A DNA stretch of 64,000 nucleotides from Sipunculus nudus (lineage: Eukaryota; Annelida; Sipuncula; Golfingiida; Sipunculidae): positions 13,074,882 through 13,138,881 of the forward strand of contig CM049317.1 in assembly GCA_026874595.1 (NCBI GenBank). Reading direction: 5' to 3'. Under the pieces are notes generated by a model that worked only from the letters and a program-made list of their open reading frames with translations, had not been told where the DNA came from and ran no database searches. Shown in pieces: positions 35,480 through 47,200 of the stretch. The stretch's first letter is position 1, and each line of letters opens with the position of its first letter. A program made the translations under genes and the position numbers.

Positions 35480-36360
35480 GTTAATTCGTTAGTACGTCCA
35501 TGGAAGAATTGATGTGTCAGACAATATTAGTATTTCCATGGTGATTTCATGCTATACCTGACGGCCAGTTTGTAACTTTTGTAATTTCTAGCACATCAAC
35601 ACCCAAAGGTAGTGTTTGCTCAAAACAAGCCACTCCTAGGTAGGCCATCTGGGACGGCCGGACTACTTGTCTCAGCTATCAAACTTTATGTAATTATCCT
35701 TGAAACAATTCTCAACCAACCTACTTGAACGGACTACATTACGATCTTCACTACATTTTTATCAACACCATCTGTGCATTTTGAAGTCCTGGTGCAATGT
35801 CGGGGTCAGATTGTGACGTCAATAAACCTAAACAGCAGAGTCTTACTCAGTGTGATTCAACAAAATAAAATCCGGTGAATGGCAGGGGCTTCTTCTATAA
35901 AGCAGCCGGTGTGATTTCGTAATTTTTTTAAGACACACAAACAATAAAAAAGCAAATCCCGAAGAAACATTAGCATAACACCATCAAATTTTTCCTAAAC
36001 TAAAAACCTCATTTCGTCCATTACGCCGACGCAATGTCCGTTAATGGTAGTACATAAAATCGTCTGCTTTTAACCAATTGACCAAGATCTGCTGACAACA
36101 CAACCTATAATTAATAGCCTCCCTACAACACTGCCAATGTCCTGGCTGGGGACTGAACGCGTGAAAGTCAATAACAAATCCATTGTTAAGGTCACAACTT
36201 ATTACGAGAAAGAGATTCTAGGGAACGCACCTGCTTAAAATCTGTTAATCTCTTTGTAAGTCTGTCCGTCGTTGCGTCTTTCTTATTATCTTAATTCCTC
36301 CGGTGTCCACTAATAACATGAATACCTGATTCAACTACATTCTATCGTCTCCAGCTCTAA
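35480..36360. other. No supported gene
   Basis: Nothing recognised between the CACAAGG array and the minisatellite. Confidence 0.4.
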
Positions 36361-36369
36361 AATTTCGTC

Positions 36370-37131
36370 TGGTCTATGTAGTCGTCTGCTCTACACTATT
36401 GTCTGCTATGCGTTATCGTCTGCTTAACGTTGTCGTCTGCCGTACACTGTTTTCCTCTCTACGTTGTCATCTGCTCTACGTGTCGTCTGCTCTGCGTTGT
36501 CGTCTGCTCTACGTGTCGTCTGCTCTGCGTTGTCGTCTGAGCTATGTTGTCGTCTGTCCTACACTTTTTAAGCTCTATGTTGTCTTCTGCTCTACACGGT
36601 TTTCCTCTCTACGTTGTCGTCTGCTCTACGTATGTTCTCCTCTACACTGTCGTCTGCTCTGCGTTATCGTCTGCTTAACGTTGTCGTCTGCCGTACACTG
36701 TTTACTTCTCTACGTTGTCATCTGCTCTAAGTGTCGTCTGCTCTACATGTCGTCTGCTCTGCGTTGTCGTTTGCTCTGCGATATCGTCTGCTCTGCGTTG
36801 TCGTCTGCGCTATGCTGTCGCCTGCCTTACACTCTTTTCCTCTCTACGTTCTCGTCTGCTCTACGTGTCGTCTGCTTCGCGTATCGTCTGCTCTACGTTG
36901 TCGTCTGGGCTATGTTGTCGTCTACCCTGCACTTTTTTCCACTCTATGTTGTCGTCTGCTCTACACTGTTTTCCTCTTTACGTTGTCGTCTGCTCTACGT
37001 GTCTTCTGCTCTGCGTTGTCGTCTGCTCTGCGTTATCGTCTGCTCTGCGTTGCGTCTGCGCTATGTTGTCAACTGCCCTACACTGTTTTCCGCTCTATGT
37101 TGTCGTCTTCTCTACGCTGTCGTCTGCGGTT
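36370..37131. repeat. 17-bp minisatellite TGTCGTCTGCTCTACGT with higher-order repeat
   Basis: About 45 units of TGTCGTCTGCTCTACGT and variants (TGCGT, TATGT, TACAC endings). Blocks of units repeat as a higher-order period of about 251 bp: TATCGTCTGCTTAACG followed by the same variants at 36414 and again at 36665. Three overlapping frames stay open by composition (up to 244 codons, poly-LRCRLLYV), but this is not a credible protein: no start context, domain or codon bias. Confidence 0.9.
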
Positions 37132-37509
37132 AATAAAACCCCCTATAAACCAGATCACGTCACACCCTTGTCAAAGCTCTCCAAGTTTCCAGACAGTCTC
37201 TCCGAGCCACTTTCAAACCCTTGCTCCTCTGTTATTGTCGATAAGAGAGATTAGCAACAGAGGGCCAACGAAGATTCTTACTGAATAGGAACTTCAAACT
37301 TAAAACAAAATAAATACCCGAAATGTTACGGATGTCCGTTTAGACGTACGCCACATACTGGGTCAGTAATCTATCTATTAACAATACAGTCAGTAATTAT
37401 CTTGATACAAGAAGACTTTTATTTTTTAAGGGTTGGATCATAATGGATACATGTTTATGTTAACCTAAAAATAACCATATATTCATTTTGGAAAGTATAC
37501 TTTAGAAAA

Positions 37510-37600
37510 TACAGTCGGTCGACCTGTCTGAAAGACGACCCTGAAGGGAACAGAAAACATTCACATTGTGTAAAACTTACCTGTCAAATTATACAGTCGT
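37510..37600. mobile_element. Fragment of the CAGT...ACCTGTCT MITE family
   Basis: TA-CAGTCGGTCGACCTGTCTG followed by AAAGACGACCCT closely matches the start of the 16602 element (GAACCTGTCTGAAAGATCACC). ACTTACCTGTCAAATTATACAGTCG near 37583 may be the remnant of the other end. The boundaries are uncertain. Confidence 0.4.
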
Positions 37601-37659
37601 TGTCTTGCACGCGTAGGCTGAAAGATAACACGAATATTGCATATAACAAAAGAACACCT

Positions 37660-37835
37660 AAAGATCGCTGGTTAAAAAAACAACACCAAAATGATGCTTG
37701 TTCACAAAATAATAAGGATTTAGAAAACAACAGCAAAAGAATTCCGGTTTACAAAACAAACACAAAGGAATGCGGGTTAACAACACCAAAATAATGCCGG
37801 TTAAAAATACAATAACAAGGAAAAAAACAAGGCAG
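37660..37835. repeat. AACAACACCAAAATGATGC-type degenerate tandem repeat
   Basis: About six degenerate units of 25-32 bp (AACAACACCAAAATGATGC, CAGCAAAAGAATTCCGGTT, CACAAAGGAATGCGGGTTA, CACCAAAATAATGCCGGTT). The open frame 37600-37794 is a by-product. Confidence 0.6.
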
Positions 37836-37969
37836 TTGAATTACAACCGTGAAGGGTTTTATTTCATGTGGATCCATAACTATGTGCAGTTATAAAGAAA
37901 CAATTCCCTGGTGTTTTGTAGGCTCCAGGTAAAAAATTGCAATTCCCCTATATCATGTAAGATAACAAA

Positions 37970-38025
37970 GGAAGTCTCGACTTTGTCTCTCGTACGTGTT
38001 TCCTATTGTTGGGTCCTATCCTTTT
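37970..38025 (-). mobile_element. SINE family B 3'-core fragment
   Basis: CGTGTTTCCTATTGTTGGGT matches CGTTCCTATTGCTGGGTCAT at 58388 and ATCATCCTATTGTTGAGTC at 62763, the conserved 3' part of the tRNA-headed repeats there. Confidence 0.4.
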
Positions 38026-38940
38026 GTGACATCTGCTTCTGTTCTTTTTCGGCTTTTGTGTTATCCATAATTAATGTAACTTTGGCATGACTTTTCGAGC
38101 AAATATATTGGAATCTCTCCCAACAAAACAAAAATTTACCTTATGCAAGGAGCTAAACTAAGGACCTACCTTCATTTAAGTAAGACGTTTCTAGATCAAA
38201 CGTTTATCATTTGTGCCCTGTTTACGGACGGACATGCGACCGGCAGGACGAAGGGTAATCGCTATAGCTCAGACTGCCTACGGTCAACTGAGCTAATAAA
38301 AACAATAAATTTAGAACTGCATAACTTTATTCCTTGTCTTTTTCATCCAACTCGGTATTGTATCATTATCAAAATATAACTATTGTGAATGTTAGCTGAT
38401 TGTTTTCTAACGGCAACATTTGTTCCATCGGTACGTGCACCGCTCATCTATACTTATGAATATTAATTACTTTATTACGATACAAGGATTACTTATAGTT
38501 CATGTTCAGATAATTTGTCCTGATCTTAATCATAATTTTATTACGTGTCATGAGTTCCACACAATAATTTGTTTATCAGCATTCCTTCCATTATTTCAGG
38601 TATTATTTATAGCTAAGGAGTGACTTATTACTCATGATAAAGAAGACGGGCATGACTGTTCATTTCAGTTAAATGTGACACAATATTTTGAATACCTGGT
38701 CATCGGGTGCATCAGGGATGAATACTTTCTTTTATTCCCCATTCTTTATAATTTTTTATTAAAGGGACTCATTTTGATATAGGACATCAGTTAACTAAAG
38801 ATGACCCATTAAAATTAAAACCTTGTCTTTATAAAAGAAAGAAAACTCTGCTCTAATCGCACATACGCTTTTTGTTTTTTTTTTATATCCACATTTTATT
38901 TTGCCCCCCCCCCCCCACATTATATCCACATGTTTATAAC
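38026..38940. other. No supported gene
   Basis: Frames at 38143-38379 and 38420-38623 (+) are open but unrecognised. A C-run lies at 38904-38917. Confidence 0.4.
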
Positions 38941-38943
38941 AAG

Positions 38944-39185
38944 GGGGGGGCGCAAAATAGTCAAAACACATTCAACAAGGATATCTGGCGGCTAGTCAGA
39001 GTTTTGCAAAGTACGTTTTGCAACTAGCGACCTTTCAACTTCAGCACCTTTAAAACCTATAGGTCACATTGTGCATGTCACAGGGCAGTTATGAAAAAAT
39101 CGCAGGAATAACCTTGAGTTCATTTATATGTACGCAGAGAAAGTCAGAAAACACTTCAATTCCATAGAAAAGGTAGGTGAAAGCT
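38944..39185. repeat. Dispersed repeat, copy 2
   Basis: Same family and orientation as 20399-20722: CAACAAGGATATCTGGCGGC, TTTTGCAA, GCGACCTTTCAAC and CAGAGAAAGTCAGAAA, ending AAAAGGTAGGTGA. It is shorter by internal deletions. Confidence 0.55.
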
Positions 39186-39189
39186 GACT

Positions 39190-39700
39190 TTAATGAAGGT
39201 GTGCTGACAAAATGCAAAGACTCTCCACCCCCGCTTACCCGGTTCGTATAAACAGATTTAGTTCTGTATTGTTTTATTATTTTTATATTTATAAATATAA
39301 ATTATGGCTTAAATGTAAGGACATCTGTCTGTATATGGAACTCTCTGTCAAATAAGGGTCAAAATAACTGCGTGAACACTGTGTTACATGTCCGTGAAAC
39401 AAAGGAAACGCTAGGGTGTTTAACGGAAAGATCAATGGACTGTTGGTTACCTCATCGTTTCAATACTGATGCAGGGATTAACCAATTAGACGACAAGGTT
39501 TCGTTAAATGATTTGGATTTCATTTTAACGTACACGGGACGAGGAATTATCCAGGTGTTAAAAAAACCTGACGTTAAGACCGAACCAAAAGGTTCAAAAT
39601 TTCAAAATCTTGTCTCTCGGGCCCTGGCCCTTCCTTTCCGTAGTCCAACATATTCAGCACTGTGCTCTTCCTAACCCCTTAAAACTGGTACAAATAATAA
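39190..39700. other. No supported gene
   Basis: The frame 39372-39674 (+, 100 codons) is open with a balanced composition, but I see no known domain, signal peptide or splice support. Confidence 0.35.
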
Positions 39701-39703
39701 TAA

Positions 39704-39879
39704 TACAGTTAAACCATGCCTAACGACCGGCTCGTTATAGCGACCACCTTAAAATAACGGCCACTTGATTATGGTCACTTGTTCTCTTTATTCTAGACGT
39801 CGCTTGGACCACCACCTTTAAAAAAGCGACCATTTTATCTAGATCATGTTGACGGTCGTGATAACGAGGTTTCACTGTA
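39704..39879. mobile_element. MITE with CAGTGAAACCTCG ends
   Basis: Left TA-CAGTTAAACCATGCCTAACG and right CGTGATAACGAGGTTTCACTG-TA form inverted repeats flanked by TA. The interior has GCGACCACC/GGTGGTC motifs. Same superfamily as the 10728 copy; the terminal CAGTGAAACCTCG is typical of pogo-like MITEs. Confidence 0.7.
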
Positions 39880-39884
39880 CTTCC

Positions 39885-42200
39885 ACTACTACTTATGATA
39901 ATAATAAAAATAATAAAAATAATACTTATAATAACCAAAAAAATTATAATAATAATGTTTTTATTTATAAAGCGTAAATTCGACAATTATGTGCTCTTAA
40001 ATTTTGTTACAAACACGCAACTGTATAGAACATGAAAAGCTCCGAAAAAAAATTTAAATAGAAGTGTATTATAAATATTAGACAATACAGACTATTGCAC
40101 ATAGAAATTGCACTCTTTGGTGCGCAACAATCTACGAAGATTTATCTTCAATTTATGCAACAAATAAAGGAATACTTTCTTTCTTGAAATCTAAGTCCTC
40201 TAAGCCAATAGCGGTAGAGCATAAAGAGAAAGGGAAGCTAATTATCTTGATATTGGATTAATATAGAAATTGTCAATTGACTGAGAGTAAAAGTATGGAA
40301 AAAGTGAAAGCTCATGATTGTGTAATATACTGGCAATTAAGACATAAACATGCAGATCGTATAGCTAATTATATTATGTTATTGACGTAATTGTTATTAA
40401 CGTCATTGCAATTAAAAAGGTCTCAACTATCAGTGGTAGCTAAATATATGCCTGGTAAGTTACGTTTCACCACCCACTGCAAACCTGTTATTTGGCATAT
40501 TTTGTACAATGGTAATTTCAATAAGTAATAAAATTCAATAATTTAAATTTATATAAATCTATAATAGCAAATAAAAATTAAAATTATATATACAGGTAAT
40601 TTAAAAATAGGACAAATATTTTAGAAATCTTATCAAAGAAGTATATGAAGTAGTTAAGGTCAAGGTAACTTTCGGGCTCAATCACTGGTCACACGTACAA
40701 GAAATCCATTATCAGACGCTGATTGGGCAGTTATCATACTGTTAAACGTAATTTGGCAATGAAAGCTAACCCTTGTATAACAGAGTTAAAAAAATACTCC
40801 AACTCTTGAGATTTTTCAGAATGTGTGTGATTTTCACAAAAAAATGACTTATTCAAAGTCAAGGTCACTCTCCTAATAATGGTCAGGTTTGAGTTATCTC
40901 AAGATTTATCTGTGGCGGCAGCGGGACCGTGGTAAAACAATAGTATCCCCAATAATTCCTGCTTAACCGTGGGGCAGTTAAGGACAATCAGTATTTGTGT
41001 GTTGTTTTGAATCTTTTGAGCCGCGTTGAATATATGCCGATAGAACAAATCAAGAATGCAGTCATATCCTAGCTAGGTGAGAGTACAGATTTGTACTGGA
41101 AAACAATAACAATTGTTGTAACCAGATGAGGAACATCGGTAAATTGGTCACGGTAAATAGCGGCTGTTTATTGAGTGGCGGGATATTGATTCATCGTGTG
41201 ACGGAAATAAAAAAAAAAAAACGAAAATTTGCTCATCATTACAATTAGCCCGAGTCATATCCGTCCATTGACATTTAATGTATTCTTTAAAATGAATATA
41301 TATTATTTAACAGTTGTTAACCTGTGAACATTTCATGGTATAACTAAATTTTATTTTCTGCGATATGTCCTTGGAGATAAAAAAAACGAGAATATCAGAA
41401 TTTTCCCATAATGTAGGTAATATAAAAATAACGATACATGGTCCATAAAATTTAAATTCATCATAACTAGTTAAAATTAAAGGGGAGAAGTAGACAATTG
41501 ATAATGAGATTAAACGTATGAAAGTTATTCTAATGTATGTTTTTTTCTCGATTAAACATTAAACATACAAAAATATTTTAATCAGATGAAATCATGCATG
41601 GATATATGAACAATATTATTATAAAATTAATTTTCCAAAAACATCGGGTGAAAGAAAAGGTGTTACAATATTTCCGTAGGTATTGTGACCTCAATAAACG
41701 TCAAGTATGGGCGTTTTCCAGGAAATCAACCGCAGGTGTTCGCAGATTTGCTAAAAATGTGAACATTTGACTGTTCATAAGCAGTATCAGTGCACGTATA
41801 CCTAACACGATCAAAAAACACACAGACATGAGTACGGCGTAAGGTATGGTCATCTTGGGAAAGTCGATTCTTTCCGCCTACTGCCAGACTGACTTACAGC
41901 CCCGCCTACGATGATGTCTCCAGCATTTAAGCGGCTCATCCTTACAGTTCCTTCCACTTACCAGTGAAGCGTGTGGGGATAAACTAGGTGGCGCTGCCGG
42001 CAACGCGGATAACGGAAGTCCCAAAGACGTATCAACCAGCAGTGCATAAAACAACTGCTGCAGCGGCTATACACTATCTTGTCACTGCCAGAGACAGCCA
42101 GATATATATTGACACCAAGACTTTCCCGGGCACCTAAGATATTTCCAATCACTTCGGCAGCGCCCGCTTAAAACGCTGATAAAAAATCTGTTCCTGCCGG
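39885..42200. other. No supported gene; upstream region of neuropeptide-like gene
   Basis: AT-rich sequence without recognisable coding capacity. The last 400 bp (41800-42257) is GC-richer and presumably holds the promoter and 5' UTR of the following gene. TTTAAG near 41926 and GATATATATTG near 42099 are weak TATA candidates. Confidence 0.35.
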
Positions 42201-42257
42201 CATTACAGAAATCGAGAGTTGCTGAAAGAGCGACTCGTCTTACATTTCTGTTATAAA

Positions 42258-42507
42258 ATGAAGTTATTGGGTAGAGACATGCTGGCCTTACAACTAGTGT
42301 TTCTTTTACTTCCGTTGACCAATTCAGCCTTGTTTTACTCAAGGAAAAAAGAGAATACGTATCCACGACTGGGAAAAAGGTTAGATGTCCACCGCTGGAT
42401 TGATCAAATCTTGATACCGGACTCACAAGATTGGTCAGATGAGGCTTCACAACTGCGGCCAACATCGCCCCGGGCTCAAGTTCAAACTGCAAAAGCTAAG
42501 CTCAAAT
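42258..42507 (+). CDS. Neuropeptide precursor-like gene, first coding exon (PRL-amide)
   Basis: The ATG at 42258 (AAAATGA context) opens 83 codons ending at a perfect donor T|GTAAGT (42508). Residues 1-24 are a clear signal peptide (MKLLGRDMLALQ, VFLLLPLTNSA). Then comes LFYS-RKK-ENTYPRL-GKR: basic cleavage sites bracket ENTYPRL, whose Gly would give a C-terminal amide, that is ENTYPRL-amide. The remainder (LDVHRWIDQ..., Ser/Gln/Pro-rich) is a connecting or C-terminal propeptide without cysteines. PRL/PRM-amide endings characterise pyrokinin/neuromedin-U and molluscan small cardioactive peptides; which family this belongs to cannot be settled here. The gene continues in a later exon (phase 1). 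Confidence 0.62.
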
Positions 42508-42509
42508 GT

Positions 42510-44185
42510 AAGTTATATGTTTTTCATATTTTTTAAAGATTTTTTTTGTGTCAAAAGAGGATAAAAACAATATTGGTGTTGGAAGAGTTGAAAGATTAAA
42601 CTCCTTATATTTAAGCAAGAACATGTTCAAAAATATTTTGAAAGAGCTAAATATATTATATGAGTAATAATTTACTCTCAACATAGGGACTTACGTTTGT
42701 TTAGATGTTCCTTTCGACGTATCCCATGTATAATACTGCGGACGATGACCGCGGGATAAATATCTGCTGTAAGACATTTGATGAAAATCAAATACAATTC
42801 CAGATTTATAAACATTGGTTTGGATGTGAAAACAATTTCACTTTTTTTGTATGAAGGTTCCCAAATCTACGTGGATTAGAGTTTTAATTCATCTGGTATT
42901 AGGAGAGTTTTATAATGATATTTGAAGACTTGATACCTAGGCTTCAGAAATGAAGGAAACCAAACTCAAACATAGTTGAAAGCAATGTATACGGTTGATT
43001 TTAATATAGTCGTAGACAGCTGTTGCAAAAACTAACACTCTTACGGATATATTTATACACTGGCCCAAGGCGGATAGGTATAAAACCCGAAAATCGTTTT
43101 TAATTCAAAACATGCATACATCAGCAATCCTCGTAACATTGATTGACAAAGAGCAATATAAACAACGTAGAACTGGGTTTTATTTTAGATAGATGCATCA
43201 ATTAGTGACGCTGGGTGACTAAATACCGACTGATTAGTCTAGAACAAGGGTGAGTAATTGTATGAGAACACATGAGAATACCTTAATTATCTGTTTCTCG
43301 TCAATGAATAGTGACGCTCTTTTCATTGTTTCCAAGACGTTCTTTTCCAATACTTAAGCGAACAGTTAATCTTCATACTTACCTGAGGCAAATAAACATA
43401 GGATAGATACAGATTTAAAACGTGTTGTTAATATGCATCTTTGTTATCAGCGGAAAGGACAAAATAAACGTTGATAACACCGGGGAATTATAAAAAGGAC
43501 ACTTCCAGTCTATCTCGCCGTTTGAACGTCCTGGCGATTTTTAGCTAAAGGAGCTGTATATACCGTTGCCTGTCATATCGGGGTTTTATAAGATACTGAC
43601 AGGAAAATGGGGAAATTTTAATGCAGTCGCAAGTAATGGCTAATTGCGTGATAAATATACGCTTCAATGCACCTCAGTTCATTACAGGACAAATCATTTT
43701 GTATATACAGTGTACAAAGACCCCGAGATGTTCATTTAATAATAAATCATCGACTGGTTTTATTAATGAAAGTGAATCTATTTTCTGTTACAATCATTTC
43801 ATAAGGAACAAACGTTTTGTGGCGTCATAATCATATTATGTCGTGTCTCTGTCTCCTGCCAAACATAGGAATTATAGCACCGTTTGCCACCTCATTCGCA
43901 TCCAGTGTAATCACACAATTGTTGACAGTTTCACTTACTATGCAAAACCTGAGGAATGGCTGAGATTCAAGGTTCGAGATTCATATATTCTTCAATAAAT
44001 TGCCCAATAGCCACACCTTTGGTTCCAGTAGGTTCCCACCCTGCCGTTCCGTGCATTGCCAATTTTAAAGTTGACATAAGCGTGATCCGCTTATATAGAT
44101 CGTAACATATAATTCACTGCAACGGAAATTGTAACTCGTATAGGAGGGGTTAGCAGATTTGCGGGTGAGTGTACTAGGTTTTTTT
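42510..44185. other. Probable intron of the neuropeptide-like gene
   Basis: AT-rich sequence without recognised features. The open frame 43621-43830 (+) is unremarkable. Confidence 0.3.
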
Positions 44186-44189
44186 TCAG

Positions 44190-44275
44190 ATACGATTATC
44201 CCATTGAAAGTTGAATGCCATGAGAATCGTGTTATGATGGATGCATATTTGTATATGCTTATTTACAAAGATTAA
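44190..44275 (+). CDS. Candidate last exon of the neuropeptide-like gene
   Basis: A strong acceptor (GGTTTTTTTTCAG) ends at 44189. Joined in phase 1 to the 42258 exon, it gives TIIPLKVECHENRVMMDAYL, then YMLIYKD and a stop. AATAAA follows about 160 nt downstream (near 44437). Phase and distance fit, but 28 open codons are short and no family feature confirms it. The true exon may lie elsewhere. Confidence 0.22.
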
Positions 44276-44279
44276 TTGG

Positions 44280-47200
44280 GGAAAAATTCATATGGAGGTC
44301 TTAATAGGCATCCCTTTAACCTCAAAGCAAGCAATGAACAAGGGTGTCCCACACTATAGTCTGTGCCTCTGATGCTATATGTATTATCAACAAAATACTA
44401 CCAGTTAAAGACTAACCAAATTAAAAATTGGAAGAAATAAAACCCTAGATTGTTGATAACATATCACATACGATGCCAATAACAGATGTAGCCGTCAATG
44501 CAAGAACGAGTAACCATTTTACTTGGACTCTGAAGACCTCTTCCGATCTCGGCAAAATCTTTTATCAGAAAAACAAAGAGGCCGCTACAACAGATTTATT
44601 CTCCCGTTGCGAAATGAAAATCCTCAATATTGGACGGTGGGTATTTTTCTTCAAATATATCGTGAGTTTCACTTGGGTTTAATAAGAACTACCGACTTTT
44701 CCAAATTGATGTGATTGTCAACATACAGTTGTGCTTTGATACTTCTGTTATTTTTTGCCATTTTCTCAAACCTTCATGTCACCTGACCAACTTTTCTTAC
44801 AGCGTTATTTCCTGATCAGTAATAACTATAGTTGTTAATATGTCAACCAAATTTTTTTTTTATTTTACGCCTAAACATATTTGGAAACGTAAAATAATTT
44901 AAGATTTGTGAGGGTTTTAAAATTAAATAATCTGTAAAATCGTAATTCTTTTACTAAACTTACAAAAAATCCTTGGAAACTTTATCTAAATTTTCGATTC
45001 ATTAAAACATATATTCTGTATCTGCTTTAGATGTGCTGGAATACATTTTTGTTTAAATATTTAAAACTAACGTAAAACGCTTATAAACTCAAACATGTTC
45101 AATCAAAACAAAGTTTTTATATAACAAAATGTAGAGAATCTTCTTAGCTTTTAGAAAATGCATACTGCAGAGGAAAAACTGAAACAAAGATAGGGAATAC
45201 CGGGGGACCAGTTTTGCTTCTTTAAGCGTCTTTCTAGATGAGCTGGTATCAGGCGTACACATTACGACCGATAGATCTACATTGTAAAATATGTGTCATT
45301 TAGTAGAATGAGTTATAAAGTGTTTTAATGATTAATAATACCAAGATTTGGGATAGTGGAAGATCAGAGAGACAATGTGAACTGTAAAATGTTAAAAGTT
45401 GAGCATTTTCACTATTTTTTGCAAGGATACAGTCTCGCATAAGATACGTGTGTAGGATGGACTTTTCTGATCTAAGTCTGCACGCACGATGCCTGCAGCT
45501 GTTGTTGCGGGAAAAGAACGGACCCTCACCAAATGTCTATCGAAAACCTAGTTTTATAAAAAAATAAATATACTCGGGTTTGAGAACTTGACTTTTATTT
45601 TATGTGGAACGCTGCTTTTTCAGTATAAAAATTCGAAATGCTTCTTGTATTGGAAAACTAGACCAAACTGGAAAAACTACAAAGATTTGCGATCTCGTAT
45701 GAATACGCACAGGGCCATCTCATATTACACATTTAGTTGAACTGAACATCTGGGAGATACCGGCCTCATGCAGTTTCCTCTTGATAACGGAATATGAATT
45801 AAATGAATAAGATTTACACTACGACAGGCTGTCAACTGATCCTACTTTCCAACATTTTAAAACTTGATTGTCTCAGTCCGAAATATCTTTTTTTCTCGAA
45901 CTTTACTATTTTTTATTATCCACTGTGACAAACAGCTGTGAAGTACTATGAAACATTTTGTTGATTTTGAATATCACGTGATCTCGAACCTGCAGCTTCA
46001 TAATGAGCATCAGTGTGTACTTAATAATATCTCTTTTTTCAATTTCACTTTCCTTCATCCAGAAATAAGCTAGTACTTATTATGTTGCTACGTGTTTGTC
46101 TTACCTTTTCCTTCTATTTTCCTTACCTTTTCGGAATGTCCAGACCGCAAGAGTAAATTAACAGTCCGAGTTAAACGACAGTAAGTTTATTACCGATAAT
46201 GGAGAGAGGCGTCCACACAGGGATACCCGAGGGTTTATGTGCCTCAAACAGAAAATGGACATCAAAGACTTTAACAAACTTTTTGGATAGTATTCATTTC
46301 ACGCTTTGACCGATTTAACCATTGGCAACGTATGCCAGTAAGATAAGTTTTTTAATAAGTTATTCATTACTTTCCTTAATAGAAGGTAAAACTAGTCACT
46401 GGTATTTTTCTTGATTCATCAATACATGACTAAAACAAACTCTTTTTATTGTAGCATAAGATTAAAAGGTAAGAATGATGTTTGAGAAAAGTTTTAGTAC
46501 ATATCCAATATCAGAGCTATTACAAACCCTCAAAGAAACTCATCGACATATTACGGCATTAGTATTTATCAGGAACAAATATTGTCAACAACCTGCAAAG
46601 CGATCAACCGATCGAAAAGATAATTATTAAAGGATGCTGAGTACTAAGTTTTTTGTTTTTCTTTGAAGATCACACTCATCATTCCTCTCACTTTTGTACA
46701 ACAATCTATATGCTTTATGTTATGCTTCAATACACGTTCAAATTATTGCAAAATGTCTTATAAATGACTCTTCGAAATTTAAGTATTTTGACGTAAAATG
46801 GTAGATCATTTCCAATACTGATTAGATATAGGCCTAATTAACTAGACTAAAACCAGAGTTAAACCTAGCAAACTGTTTTGGAAATGCTGTGAAGTCAATA
46901 TATGAACAAGCAGTATATTTTAAAAGCATCTCAATCCCAGTGATACAGACCATGGTCATTGGTAACATGCGCAAAGCTTCACATATAACAGTTTTTGATT
47001 GGGTACTTCCTGTCATAAATATTCTACAAATGTCAATTTCAAAGTGTCACTGATATTCTTTTTGTTATGTCTAGGTTACAAGACTAACCAAACTGCTGAT
47101 TGTGGAATTAGATAAATATATAAGATAAATGTTTGCAAAGTATTTTTCTTTGAAAACAAGTTGCTGTTTTGCTTTGAACCAACAGTGATAGTATTTAGCC

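Noticed and set aside
35318-35512. Lys/His/Thr-rich ORF
   Set aside because: Translation of CACAAGG repeats.
36399-37288. Three overlapping frames of 179-244 codons rich in Leu, Arg, Cys and Tyr
   Set aside because: They are translations of the 17-bp minisatellite; open in several frames at once, with no domain or start context.
39372-39674. 100-codon plus ORF
   Set aside because: No ATG context, signal or domain; neighbours are repeats.
44473-44714. Overlapping plus frames with an acceptor-like start and a GTGGGT donor
   Set aside because: Two frames are open at once and neither shows a known motif.
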